Source: Hydractinia symbiolongicarpus
Lineage: Eukaryota > Cnidaria > Hydrozoa > Anthoathecata > Hydractiniidae
Assembly: GCF_029227915.1 (NCBI RefSeq)
Contig: NC_079875.1
Location: forward strand, 13,389,001 to 13,453,000
DNA length: 64,000 bases
Reading direction: 5' to 3'
Position 1 is the stretch's first letter. Each line of letters begins with the position of its first letter. Shown piece by piece: positions 46,001 to 57,860 of this stretch. Below the pieces are notes generated by a model. The model saw only the letters and a program-made list of their open reading frames with translations. It was not told the DNA's origin and did not search any database. A program made the translations under genes and the position numbers.

Positions 46001-46254
46001 GTTTAAAAACAAGATACCAGTTCTATATGCTATTAAAATCCAAGATATATTTTTTTCACACAAACTTCAATATACTTTTCTTACTCCTCAGTACCCTTGA
46101 TGAGTTCACTAACATAGGAAATCATGCGGAAGGGAGCAACAGGTAGAGGTCGTCCAAACAATTCTTAAACAAATATATGACGTTCTTTCCTAACGGTATT
46201 TACCATGATAATTAGATGAGATTTTTTAAGAACTGTAAGAGGTTAAGTAGAAAA
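43094..46254. other. No gene recognised
   Basis: The first 500 bases are probably the 3'UTR and flank of the small gene. Beyond that the DNA is AT-rich, with a T-run of about 20 near 45147 and no convincing exon or terminal repeat. Confidence 0.4.
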
Positions 46255-46510
46255 GTCAAATAGTGACATTTGATCAATTAAAGTCTTGTCATTTTCTTGT
46301 ATTTCACACGTTTTCCTGTCTGCATTGCAATACTCTGTTATCACGAAGCAAAGTTTTGATAAAATATGACAACATGATGTGTTTTAAGATTGTCAAATAG
46401 TGACATTTGATCAATCAACGTTTTGACACTTTTTCTGGTATTTCACACGTTTTCCTGTCTGCATTGCAATACTCCTGTTATTATGAAACAAGTTTCGGTT
46501 TTGAATAGAA
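46255..46510 (+). repeat. Two-copy tandem duplication, period 137 bp
   Basis: GTCAAATAGTGACATTTGAT begins at 46255 and at 46392. Both copies continue through TATTTCACACGTTTTCCTGT and CTGCATTGCAATACTC with few changes. Confidence 0.9.
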
Positions 46511-49500
46511 CAGGTTAACGTAAAATACTCAAATAAGAAGCGCTATAACTTTCTCTTTTTTTGAAATAATGCCCGAATTAGAGATTAGATAAGCATTACT
46601 ACTACTGGAAGGATATTTTCTATCTTAATGCTGTTTCTATATGTAAATCAAGAGGGAAGCCAAAACATGATGGTAGCCAAAAAAATTAAGTAAACAATGA
46701 ATGCTTGTTTTAAATTGTTAAAGTCTATATATAAATATTAAATTTATTAATTCATTTTTAGGGTATGAAAACAAAAACAAAAACAAATTATTGATCATTA
46801 TTTCAAAGAATTAGTTCCTTCCTCTATTCTCAACCGTGACGACCACCATTAATTGTTAGACTCTTCACAAAATGTAATTGGAAGGATTACTGGTCCCAGC
46901 TTGGTTCCATTCACACAGAAAGTGTCGAGAAACAGTCGCACAACAGTTGTACAACGTTCACTGTTACAGACTTAATGGAAACACGTGTTACACAACAAAG
47001 CGACACAAGAGATGTTGCACAACAAATGTTATAGAGATAAATAAAAATTGTCTCCCCACAACAGTTGCACAACAATTGTGGATTGGTAATCAAACTTTAC
47101 AGAAATAAATATTGACATCATTTCTGTTTATAGATTTCTGTGAATTAAAGACGGATATCTCGATGAAAATATCAATCAAAATAAAATACAGCTGTCAGAG
47201 ATTTGCAAGATAACGGTAAAGGTCAGATTGGTCATCAAATTGGTTCCAACCACGTGCTCTTCATTTATCAGAGCATCAATCAAAGAGGTACTAAATAAGC
47301 AATTACTACGTCATTAGGTTGTCTCTATTGTTTTTGAAGTTGCCCTGCTTTAGAGGGAAGGTTAGAGCTGGCTGAAATATACATCAGCAAAAATCAGTAA
47401 CCTAAATAGATGTTCTATTTCCCTACAACTATTTTTATCTCTAGTTTCATCAAGGAAACATCCAATATATATAGCTATGTTTTTTAAAGCAATTTAAAAA
47501 GTGGTTCAACGGTATTGTAATACAGTAGCAGTTTAATTGCGTTTCCCATCTCCACGTGTATTTTGTCTGCTATGGTAAGACAACTACTTTTTTTATTGCA
47601 ACGTTGTTGCAGAACGTGCAGCGCAGCTGGAGACGACGGTTAATTAAATGCTCTCTCTGATCATTTAATAATTTTAATAGTAATTTCTATTTTAACAGTA
47701 TTTATTTGGTTAAAACAAAATAGGGTTAAAAATTTGCAAGTAAGTTTGCTCTTTGTGACATTGTTGGTAAGGCGAAACATATTCGGGTCTAAAACGATAC
47801 CAATAAAAAGAATCGAAATCCTTTAATTTATATAGAAATAATTTCCTAGCCACAACGGATTAGATTTTTTAATGATCTCAATTTAACTGCGAGGTTCAAA
47901 GACTTATTAAGATATCTTTTATGGTATACTTTGGATAAAAAATTATTAAAGAAGCGATTTCATCCAAATTTCAGGTGTGGCCATCTTTTGTATATCATTT
48001 ATTATATATATTATAGATGAATATAATAGAGTTCGCAATGATACACAAGCTAGCATTATGGAGAGAACAACACCATGTCTTATGTTGTCATCACATTCTC
48101 ATTGGCAAAAGGAAATGGTTAATTGTTGCATCATTCATTGCTACCTGCACCGCTGTGTGGAAGTTTAATTATTTTTATTAGGACATCTTTAAACAATAAA
48201 AGATTAATTACACGCAAGTCATGACAACACGCCTTGCTGTGACGTACACAAGTTACTGTCCTTTTGTACAATACGTTAATCTAATGACTACACAGCTTCA
48301 TTTATTAAGTCGTTCGTTCTCTATTGATTTTTTTTTGCATCCCATAGAGGGAATACTACTTTTATACCTAATTAGGATTATAATCTTATGCCTCGCTTAT
48401 TAATTGAAACAGACGTAAACGAAAGCCTCCTACTGATGAGTTTTTGCAAAATGTGTTTCCTATCCTAGCTTGACACTTTTGACACTTAATGATTTACTTT
48501 TCCATTTTAAGTGAAGAAAATTTCGAGGGCAAAAAGGGTTTTGCGATTTACGGCCAAATTCGAAAAAGTCTAAGTCGGGAAATTTTCCAAGAACATAGAT
48601 TCGAGAAAACTTAAAATGCGAAAGAACAACTTTCTCTGGTCAAGGATGGTGGATTTCAGTTTCAATTTTATGCTTGGATAATAGAAAAATATGTTCTTGA
48701 GGTCGCCAGGAATTTACGGGATTTGCGCATTTTCGGTTTCCGGCGATTAAACTGCAAATTAACGCTCCCGAAAATTTCCGACAGCATCGACTCGTGTTCG
48801 CGAAAGTTTCTACATTTAAAGTAGGTCCATTTCATGCAGTTTTGTTTTCTCAATCTTTTTGAAAATTGTGCTTGCAGTATTGCTGCTGCAGATGCATTCA
48901 TTACGACTTAAATATTTGTTATTGTTGACAAATAATGGCTGAGAGCACACAAGAAGAAAAATCAAGAAAATATATTTTTTTAAGTTTAATTGCTTCTCAA
49001 TTTTTGTACATCATAGACGAAGTGTTGTAGGCGCGTCCAGTTTCCTCGACATCTAAAGAGGCATACTTCTCGTTTGAAGCTATGAAGTGTTCTTTAATCT
49101 TAATAAAAGACAGAGCAGCAAGATGGCAGTAATATGTTTATCTTGATAAGTATATCTAGCCCGTTACAGAGACACACCTTCTTGTTATCTTGTCTCGAGT
49201 TAAAAATAACGAATACTTTAAAAAAGTTAATAATAAAATAAGTTTTAAAAACGCTGCCAATTTTGTTATTAAGTAATGTTTTTCCTGGATCATGATGAAG
49301 ATAGGGAATGTGTAACTTGTTTATAGCCCAAAACCTCTAAAAATACACACAAGGAAAATAGATCGAGGAAAGTTCGTTTAACTCGTCATAAAGAGTACCA
49401 GTATCTCGACTAAATTCTCGCACAAAATGTTAAATAGCTGCCTATGAGTGTGCAAGTCGGGAGCCAAGCTTTCAGCCAGCTAACCTTATTTATAAGCTAG

Positions 49501-50533
49501 CCATATGTAAATAAACACGACACTTACTGCAAATATTTTTAATTTTAGGATTTTTTGAAATTCTATATTGACGATAGTTAAATTTTAGTTATATTTAGAG
49601 TTCAAATATGCGGGGGCGTTCCATATATGCATAAAGCATTTCTCACTGAAATTAAATGAAACATGTCCAAAATAAATAAACAACACATAGCATGGAATGA
49701 CTAACACAACAAAATCTCTCGTGAATAAACAAAACATTTCCTTTTTTTGCGAAGTGTGTTAACAGTATGTGATCTATTTCTGATTATTACGGCTCTTCTA
49801 ATGCACGTCTTTCTTATAAAAAACATACTTTTGGGAGCTGGGGATTTCTTCGTCTTTAAAATAGCACTAGCTGAAGGCATTCTAATTTTGAGCGCATTTT
49901 CCAGCATTCGAAGCCAGTTGAAAACTCCTCACCATAATTTATAAAATATGAATATGTATTTTTGGCGCCAAAACGAACGCGTTTATTTATCTGCTGGCTT
50001 TTGTATGCAAAATTAATTTGTGCAAGCTGTCGATTTTTCAAAGTTCGCAGTTTTTTAGATTTCAAGGACCAAACGTTGGGCTTGGGGTGAAGAAGGTGGA
50101 CGCAAATGCATCAAAATTGTTCAATAAAATCGAATGTTTTTAGCAACGCGTGTATTTCACGTGATATGTGCTCTTTGAACTACTTTTTCTCTGTATATGA
50201 CATATTAAAGCGCCCATATTTAAAAGATTAACTGAAATTGAGAATTAAACAAATATTTAGCTGTCGTGACATAATAACGGGAATTTGAAACCATGCGTCA
50301 GTTTAAATCCTGCATACCTTTGGTAAACAACAAATTGTTGAACAATAGCTTAAAACTTTCGTTTTCATTCCACTTGTTACTGTAAAACTTTGGTTTCTCA
50401 TTGTGGATTAAAGTTTATATCGAAAACAAAAATTAACCCACAAAATTACCCAAAGCTAGGTCACATTAAGCCAACTTAACCCGTTACGTACTATAAAGCT
50501 CAGTTCTTACTATGGGTCAACGGGGTTTACCGT
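46511..50533. other. No gene recognised
   Basis: AT-rich. At 46930-47080 the word GTTGCACAACA and variants (CAACAGTTGTACAAC) recur four or five times. Short open frames (for example 47977-48168 and 49747-49944) lack family resemblance or splice support. Confidence 0.4.
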
Positions 50534-51339
50534 AAGTTAAGACGGGCGCAAATGCGTCAAACTGTTCATCAAACAGCTCATCAAACTGTCTGATGAAAAT
50601 TTTATCAAACTGCGAATGTTTGATGAAATTGAATTTTCTATTTGCGTCAACTCGTCAAAAACGTTTTATCAAATCATTCGAAATGATTGAAGGCCTATTT
50701 ATTTACTAAATTTCAAAATGGCAGCTGATATGGCGAAACTTCTGGTATTGAGTGCGTTTATGGATTCCGATGATGAACAGCCACATTGAGGAAAAACACG
50801 TATTTTGTTTCCTTCAACGTTCAATGAATGACCGAATGGGCATATGTTTTTTGTTTTGGAATATCAAAAGCAGTATTCGAATGTCGAAAATGTTCGAAAG
50901 ACGTTTGAAAGCCACTACTGTTGATGTTTTTTGCACTCATCGCGGTTATTAAAAACTAGTCGTTAGCCCGTGGAAAATCCACGGGTTCGCCCGTTTTTTA
51001 TATTTACCTGTCGCAACAAAGTCGATAAAAATGCATCGCATTTGATATTCATGTTTCCGTAACATCATTTTCTAACTTAGCGGGGGGTCCCGTGAAATTC
51101 GACTCAAATGCGTCAAATAGCCATCAAACAGCATAACGCGGTTTGGTGAACCCATTTTGTTTGATGAAAAGTTTGATGGCGATCAAACTTCGTCAAACTT
51201 CATCAAACTCCATTTTTTTCTTCTTTTCCAATTTTTCGAAAAAATCGTGTTTGGTGGTTCAACTCAAATGCACCAAAATTTTCATCAAATTCGCTAGTTT
51301 GATGGAGTTTGATGAAAAGTTTGACGCATTTGCGCACAC
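50534..51339. mobile_element. Nested MITE cluster built on GCGCAAATGCGTCAAAC / TCATCAAAC
   Basis: The outer left end GGCGCAAATGCGTCAAACTG (from about 50544) is mirrored by AAGTTTGACGCATTTGCGCA at 51317-51336. Between them ACTCAAATGCGTCAAATA (about 51102) and ACTCAAATGCACCAAAAT (about 51263) start further copies. The 9-mer TCATCAAAC and its complement GTTTGATGA occur many times within about 800 bp. A Helitron end fragment lies inside. Confidence 0.7.
50956..51092 (-). mobile_element. Helitron-like 3' end fragment
   Basis: On the minus strand it ends in a hairpin (CCCGTGGATTTTCCACGGG), CTAACGA, CTAG, then host T. It aligns with the copy at 58629-58800 through TATTTACCTGTCGCAACAAA and AGCGGGGGGTCC, but its 5' end is missing. 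Confidence 0.65.
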
Positions 51340-51649
51340 CTTTTGTTTTCTAAGTCGGCTCAGAAATGAGTCACATTTAATAACTACACTAACTCGCGTT
51401 AGTTTTTTCTCATTCTCAACAATCATGTAAAATGATAGTACTGACGACGAATTACAGAATATGTTTTTTTTTAACACTTTTTTATTCTTCGTGAAATTTG
51501 AGTAAATTGGACCACTTTCAAATTTTTATTACGTTTGTTTTACAAAACGATACAAAAACGTTGCCGATGACACCAGAAAACATCATATGACTGCGAAAAT
51601 ACCAAATTCTAGATAATCAAAAAATCTAACTTTTTGTAGTATAAAAAAT

Positions 51650-52380
51650 TAACTAAATATTCGGTGGTCTGTGGATTAATCCTAGGGTTCGCTCGTCCTT
51701 TTTTACCGTATTTCTTGTGTCTTGCTACTGTGGTTACCATTTTGCGTGACAGAGAGACATATACAGGTATTATAATATACACTAGACGGGAAATCAGGCG
51801 TCGAACCGCCAGGTTAAGCCACACGTTACTGTACAGCCTAGAGTTGAACGCCCAGTGGAGCGCTTAACAAGAACCGCAAGCAGTGTCACACATTCAGGTG
51901 GAGCGCAGCGCTTTAGTACAGGTATACAGTATGTCGTGAATCAAGTAAAGCGCACCCAACATTGTGGTGTTTCCGGTGTAATATATTTGTCAAAAATAAC
52001 TTTTCATAACTTTAGCTGAAATAAAAACACAGTTTACAACTCCTTGCTTACCCATTATAGCAAAAATAGTCGACCGACCTTTTTTATTTTTTGAAGAATG
52101 TTTCCGGAGAAAGTTCAAAAATGAATGTTACTCCAGCCTGCGTGCTTAGTATGGTAAAAAAGTAGGCGTAATAACCTTTCCGCAAGAAAATTTATTGCAA
52201 CTTCAGTTAAACAGAAACACAGGAAACAGCCCGTTGTTAACGTTGGGCTGAGCGCTTCGTACAGGTAAGCCATGTAACACATACATTTAGGAATAACATC
52301 CTTTTCAAAAAAACTGTAACGCAACTTCGGTTTACCTAAAAACACAGGATGTACTCTGTTGTTAATCAAAAAAATACAAT
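51650..52380. repeat. Helitron-associated satellite block, left of the retroelement nest
   Basis: GTCTGTGGATTAATCCTAGG near 51668 resembles a decayed Helitron hairpin end. From about 51960 a unit of about 125 bp recurs, marked by GTTGTTAA at 52233 and 52358, with GGGCTGAGCGCTTCGTACAG and AACTGTAACGCAACTTCGG inside. The same unit reappears at 57.9-59.25 kb. Confidence 0.6.
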
Positions 52381-52889
52381 ACGTCGGTCTGTCTAGTACA
52401 GTATGATGATGACGTTTTATAGATTAAACACAAACGGAAAAATACAAAAGATACAAAAAGATAAAAACAACATAAATAAGTAAAAACAAACATAGCCTGT
52501 GCCGATGGACTATAAAAACCCAATTAAAATTAATTTGACGTGACGGGTCTCCATGGCCGAGACGGATCTTCATCGTTTATGTTCAAAACACTCCCCATCA
52601 GTGAGTACTCGTATACAAACGAATTTCGATAGTTTTATTTTATATAATTGATTATCTTGCTTACGTCGGACTCGTTGAAGAAAGATTGTATATCATGGAT
52701 TGTCTGTAAGTGTATGAACGTCGTGTATGTACGTCGTCATTCCGGTTTCTTCATCGTCGCTTTGCAATATCGTTTGCCCAAGATTTATCATCGAATTTTA
52801 CAACGTCGTTGTTGTTTCTTCACGAATTATGTACACCTATAAAGAACACAATTCACCGTCGTATGCAAAGCATAGTTCAGGTGACATTT
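52381..52889. other. Flank of the BEL remnant, possible decayed LTR
   Basis: No gene. AAAACCCAATTAAAATTAAT at about 52518 and TTTATGTTCAAAACA at 52577 recur near 57868-57907 on the far side of the BEL remnant. I could not align a convincing LTR pair. Confidence 0.35.
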
Positions 52890-53283
52890 TCATTTAGCAC
52901 TGCGTTCCAGTAACGCAAGTGATCGTATAGGACGAATGTAATTTCCATAAGCAGTTTTCACCCCTGCAACCCTGTTGATGCTATCGTTACCAGGAAAGAT
53001 TTTCGCAATCCGTCCTAGCGGCTAATGATTTTTCAAGACGTTCTGGTCTCTAACTATCACGAGGTCTCCTTCCTTATTTTGATCGTCATTTGTATTTCAT
53101 TTAGAACGTGTTGCCAAAGAAAGAAGGTATTCCTTTCTCCATCTTTTCCAAAACATATTTGAAGGAGCCTGTACGGCTCTCCATCTTTTATGATCGTCAA
53201 GGTTTGTAAATACAGAATCTACAGGTGTTTATAAATAAAATAACCAGAAGCTTAATCATTGTGAAAATCAGAGGGATGTAAGA

Positions 53284-53352
53284 CGATTTTCTTAAAAAAC
53301 TATATATTCGTCTACACATTCTAGTAGACATCATCAGAGTGTATACTTTTTA
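53284..53352 (-). ncRNA. Hammerhead-ribozyme-like motif in the Penelope terminal repeat
   Basis: On the minus strand CTGATGA (53337-53331) is followed by a stem II hairpin (TGTCTAC, loop, GTAGAC) and then GAA (53309-53307), the conserved core of a hammerhead. A possible stem I pairs CTTAAAAA with TTTTTTAAG. The base after GAA is T where A is usual, so self-cleavage may be weak or lost. Penelope elements are known to carry minimal type I hammerheads. A plus-strand half-copy (54374-54395) stops within stem II at the BEL junction. Confidence 0.65.
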
Positions 53353-53359
53353 AGATCAA

Positions 53360-54280
53360 ATGAGCCCATGGAGAAGGTATGTTGACGACACTATTGCGTA
53401 CATAAAAGTAGATTCGATAGATTTTGTTATGTCGAAATTGAACAATTTCCATAACAACATTAAATTCACATATGAAACAGAGCAGAATGGTACTATTGCT
53501 TTCTTGGGTGTACTTGTAATAAGGGAAGAATTTGGAATCCAAACCACAGTATATCGTAAAAGTACTAAAAACAATATATATCTTCATTAGCAGTCGTTTG
53601 CGCCAACCACATGGAAAAGAGGTACATTACAAACCTTAGTGTCTAGAGCATTCAAAGTATGTTCCAACGAAGAGCATTTACAGAAAGAAGTTCTACACCT
53701 TAAGAAAGTGTTTAGAGACATAAATGGCTATCCAAATTGGGTTATTGAACAAACATTTGAAAAGGTTAAACATTTGAACACAGCAGATACTAATATCGAA
53801 GAGCATTTTTTGATGTTACCATATAAAAGAAAATTAGGAGAAACGACTATAAAGTCATTACGTAACACTTTGAAAAATGTTATATCTGCAAACAATATGT
53901 GCAAAATTATCTACACAGGAACAAAACTAAGTTCGAAATTCAATGTTAAAGTTAAGATTGAGAAAAAATACAAACATGACTTGATATATAAAGCCACATG
54001 TCCTGATCAAAATTGTAAAGCTACGTATGTAGGAGAAGTAGGTAGAAGATTTGCAGAACGCATCACGGATCACCATGGATGTGATAAAAAGTCAAATTTG
54101 GTTGAACATGCACAGAAATCTGGCCACCAAAGTGTTACCATAGACGACTTGGAATTTCTGTCTGGTGGCTATCGAAACAACAAATTCAAAAGAAAGTTGG
54201 CAGAAGAATTACATATTAAGCGCGTTAAACCAACCTTGAATGTTCAAGAACAATCAGTACCATTGAAATTGTTGAATTAG
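53360..54280 (+). pseudogene. Penelope RT C-terminus with GIY-YIG endonuclease
   Basis: The frame encodes about 306 codons with one nonsense codon (53588-53590). After the YVDD motif and thumb (YRKST), a Lys-rich linker leads to a Cys-containing GIY-YIG nuclease: CPDQNCKATYVGEVGRRFAE with the following HH and a Glu in EHAQKSGH. In Penelope elements the RT primes at nicks made by this nuclease. Codon integrity downstream of the stop suggests a fairly recent insertion. Confidence 0.85.
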
Positions 54281-54395
54281 GTCGTTATTTTTTATTACTG
54301 TTTTTATATAATATTTATGTACCCATAGAAACGCTTACTTACTGTAACATTTTAATTTTTAATGTGTAAAAAATATACACTCTGATGATGTCTAC

Positions 54396-54830
54396 ATCTC
54401 ACAACAAGAATCCTACCCAACAGAATTCGAAAATCTACAATCATACAAGGAACTACCAAAAAAGATCACCACTTGTAGCTTTGAGACCAATGATGCAAAA
54501 CAATTTGATTCGTGTTGGAGGAAGAATTGTTTTAATCGATATACCATTTGAGTCGAAGCACCAAGTGATAATCTCGCCGAAACACCACATTGCACGACTC
54601 ATAATTCAACACATTCATCATACAAACTTCCATGTTGGACAAAACGCCACACTAGCGCTATCAAGACAAAATATTTGGATTCCGACTGGAAAATCCTTTG
54701 TGAAGAATTTGATAAATGCATGTACATACTGCAAATCAAAAAAAGTCAAACCAATGTCACCACTTGTGGGAGATCTACCAATCGATCGTTTAACTGTAGG
54801 CGAACCAATATTTAATCAACAACTGTAACT
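54396..54830 (+). pseudogene. BEL/Pao integrase zinc-binding (H2C2) segment in inverted orientation
   Basis: The plus strand reads SPLVALRPMMQNNLIRVGGR, IISPKHHIARLIIQHIHHTN, then WIPTGKSFVKNLINACTYCK: the H2C2 zinc-binding part of a BEL integrase with His and Cys pairs intact. It stops at GEPIF, before the catalytic DDE core. The rest of the BEL element runs on the minus strand and lacks exactly this part. Similar sequence at the breakpoints (CACAACAAG at 54396, GAGCAACAAAG on the minus strand near 54835) suggests a local inversion through microhomology. Confidence 0.75.
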
Positions 54831-57250
54831 TTGTTGCTCAATTTCATTAACGGTCAGGTAGTCAAATTTTTCACGTTCAGATCCTTCCCTCTTTAATAGC
54901 AACCAATTTCGTTTTAATTTGATAATCTACACAATGTGGCGACAGAGTTTTCGCTAATCGGAATAACTTTCCCATTTGATATAAAGGATGTTTTCCCTGG
55001 TATTGGATTACTGGTTCACTGAAAGTTAGTAATATCTGCGTCTTCTTCACTTTGAATGACATTTTGGTTTTGGTCTAGGCAATTGCATTCTTCTTCGATT
55101 AAGAAGGATGGACCGGTTAACCATCTGGAATTCTTGGTCGATGATGGTGGTACATATCTTGTAGCATTGTCTGCTGGGTTCAGAGTTCCTGGTACAAAAC
55201 GCCACGAACTGACGTCAGTCGTATTGCGAATTTTGCTGATGCGATTCACAACGAATACTGAAAATTGTTTTTGTTCAAGATATATTTCAAAACTATTTGT
55301 GACTCTGTCCAAAATTTGGTACTGAGGTCCATGGAAAGACTACATCGGAAAAATATGTAGTTAAATCAACTGATTATCAGGTTGTAGTTAAAGCCCTTTA
55401 AGAAATGTTGATCGATGTTAATTTCTCCAGTTCACTTCTCCAGCACAACCACCTTGTTTTTAATTCGGTTGGTATTTCTTCATCCCAGTCTACTTTGGAT
55501 TTCCACAATGATTGGATGATAAGTTTTCCTTCTAAAATGAATGTTGTTAAGATGCCAAGTGGGTCAAATATTGAACTTGTTAAACTTAATATACCTCTTT
55601 TAGTTTCAGGTGATGGTTTGTTGACAACTTTGAATGTGAAATAGTCAGTATTCAGATTCCATAACAAACCAAGTACTCTTTCAGTCGGTAATTTGTTTAA
55701 ATCTAGGTTGACGTTGATTACGGTTTCGGTATTTGGAAAACACTTAAGAATTTCACAAGAATTTGGTCGATTTAAGTATGTGTAACGTGATTAGTAGGTC
55801 TAGATGGAGTGGAGGCTTTGTTCCATATGACTCGATTTTCCAAAATCTTTCTACTGCTTTATTGAGATCATCCGTATCAGTTTCTAATCGATTAATATTG
55901 GTAAATATGTTTTTATTCTTCCCACCTAATAGGTTCCAACCAAGTTGCGTTTTAAAAGCTACTGGTTCGTTGTGTTTTCCTACTCGATAATCGTGTTGAA
56001 TATAAAGTGATGGTGTATCGATTCCAATAAGTATTTTTACTCTGTCGTCGTTAAAGGCTAGTATATCGATGTCTTTCAAATGAGCATAGTTTTCTTTTAA
56101 ATGTGTGATGTTTCGTGTGTTAAGATCTGGTACAACCCATATTTTTTGATTCTGATTTCTTCTTTCAGATTAGCAGGGTGAACATTAAATGATACGATTA
56201 TTGATTTAAACGTCTTTGATTTCGATAGGGTCGTCGATATTCTCAACGGTTGTCCTTCCCAATTAATCCGAGTTTCCGCGCTGTTTCTTCGTAAATTCAG
56301 GTGCTATCTGATCCACTATCTAAAATAGCGTTGGTTGTTACTGATTTGTTGTTATGAGTTAAGGTAACTGGGATAACTTGAAGATAGGTGTTAGTTGTGG
56401 TACGAGATCGAGTGATTCTTGCCTCAGATTCATTTTTTGAAACTTCATTTTCATTTTGTTGTGGCGGTCCTAAATGCAGCAAGGTTTGGTGACGTTTTCC
56501 ACATTTATCTTCTCGACACCTTTTCTTAGATTTACATTCTTTTATTTTATGAGAAGGTGAAAGACAATTAAAGCAAAGTCCCTTTTCTAAAACATTCTTT
56601 CCATGATGTGCCACCGGTTTTAGTTCAAATTCTCTGCACTTAAAAACAAAATGATTTTGTGAACAAATCCAACGCAAATGTTCTCACTTTTTTCTCATCT
56701 CTCTTCGACTCCTTTCGATTTTTAATTTTATTCTGTTCCTGATCTGCGATTAAATTTGCTATTGTATTGAGTTTCCCCAACAATTTCCAACTCAACCATT
56801 TCTCAAAGTCAATCAAGTTAATGCTATTCGCACTCGTAATCTTGTCTTTCGAAAATTTGTAGAACTGATTGCGAAGTGGTGAGGTAATCTAGCTATAGCC
56901 TTTCGATTTGTACACCATACAGATTAGCCAAGTATTATTAGAATTAAGAATCTGCTGATATCGACGGAGAGATGTTCTCTCGCGAGGTGGTATTTGAGGA
57001 AGATCGAGAACGTTTTTTAATTTAAAGTAAGATACAACAACAGGATTGCCGAAGTCACGTTTCAATGCATTTAATGCAGATGCGTAAAATATGCCACTCG
57101 CACCAATCGATAACACCGTCTTCTTCGCCTCACCGTCTAATACACTAATCAACCTCTCCATCCTTGTCTTATCGTCAAAGGAAACCTTCAAGTGTACTCT
57201 AGATTAAAAATTTTGAACAAACTCTAGCCATCTATTAAGCGAACCATCGA

Positions 57251-57860
57251 ACCTAAATAGATCAATAACTGGTAGATTCCTTGATTCATACTCCCAGTAT
57301 AGCAGCTATCGCACTTGCGTCTTCTATAATGGTTTCTTGTCCTACAATAAGATTGTCAATAGATTTATCAATCGGTTGATAGCGAGATTTATCAATATTT
57401 TCCGGATTATTGAAGACATTGTTTTCGACGTCGTTTAGTTCTAAACGGTTCGTTTCAGATTTATCCTAATTAAGACATGGAAGAAGAAGATCTATCAGAC
57501 AGTACAACACCGATGTTGAAGAAGTGACGGCCTTTTGTTGAATGGTTTGATGAAGACGAAGAATGTGGTTTAGGAAGATGTTTGTTGATGTTACCAGAGA
57601 TAACGAAAAGAGTGTTATTTTTAAGATGATGAAATATTAAGATTGGGATATTGGGATTGAAATATTTGTGTATCGTCCGCGCACAAAACATTTCATAGTA
57701 TTGCGTCGCTTACCGCGCTTCCTTTCGTTATGCTGCTTGTTGAAATTCTTTTCGTTAAGATTCCAAACAAGAAACTACGATATAATCTTACTTTTACCAC
57801 ACGCTTACCTACTCATGTGGAGATTAGAGGTAATGTAAAAGTGCGCGCGACAAAACTGTA
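57251..57860 (-). other. Gag N-terminus and 5' flank of the BEL remnant
   Basis: The minus strand up to about 57450 still reads as BEL-like (for example LPVIDLFRFDGSLNRWLEFV near 57270-57210). Beyond it no gene is visible and no clear LTR border was found. Confidence 0.4.

Larger units (their letters stand above)
53250..54395 (+). mobile_element. Penelope-like element, 5'-truncated, inserted in BEL/Pao
   Basis: The plus strand carries the end of a Penelope RT, beginning at WRRYVDDTIAYI (catalytic YVDD, about 53371), then FTYETEQNGTIAFLGVLV, and an intact C-terminal frame to 54280 with a GIY-YIG-type nuclease region (YKATCPDQNCKATYVGEVGR, then ITDHHG). One in-frame TAG at 53588-53590, where relatives have Trp, is the only break. 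RT parts before motif C are missing. Positions 53324-53345 and 54374-54395 are exact 22-bp inverted copies, and both carry CTGATGA of the hammerhead motif. The left boundary is approximate. Confidence 0.9.
52890..57250 (-). pseudogene. BEL/Pao LTR retrotransposon gag-pol, broken and split
   Basis: Read on the minus strand the BEL order is clear. The gag-like DUF1759 region is at about 57250-56890 (VLDGEAKKTVLSIGASG). A zinc-knuckle region at about 56677-56480 includes LCFNCLSPSHKIKECKSKKR. The aspartic protease is at about 56340-55750, with AILDSGSDS at the end of one frame and ILIGIDTP later. The RT connection is at 55667-55398 (RGILSLTSSIFDPLGILTTF), followed by the RNase H end (FVPGTLNPADNATRYV). 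The integrase C-terminus is at about 53225-52893 (KRWRKEYLLSLATRSK, GDLVIVRD), with the stop at 52890-52892. The RT palm with its catalytic Asp pair is missing between ERFWKIE (about 55830) and NSCEILKCFP (about 55760). Many stops and frameshifts occur. A Penelope-like element and an inversion interrupt integrase. Confidence 0.85.

Noticed and set aside
52381-57860. Flanking sequences as an LTR pair of the BEL element
   Set aside because: Only two short words are shared between the flanks; they belong more plausibly to the surrounding satellite.
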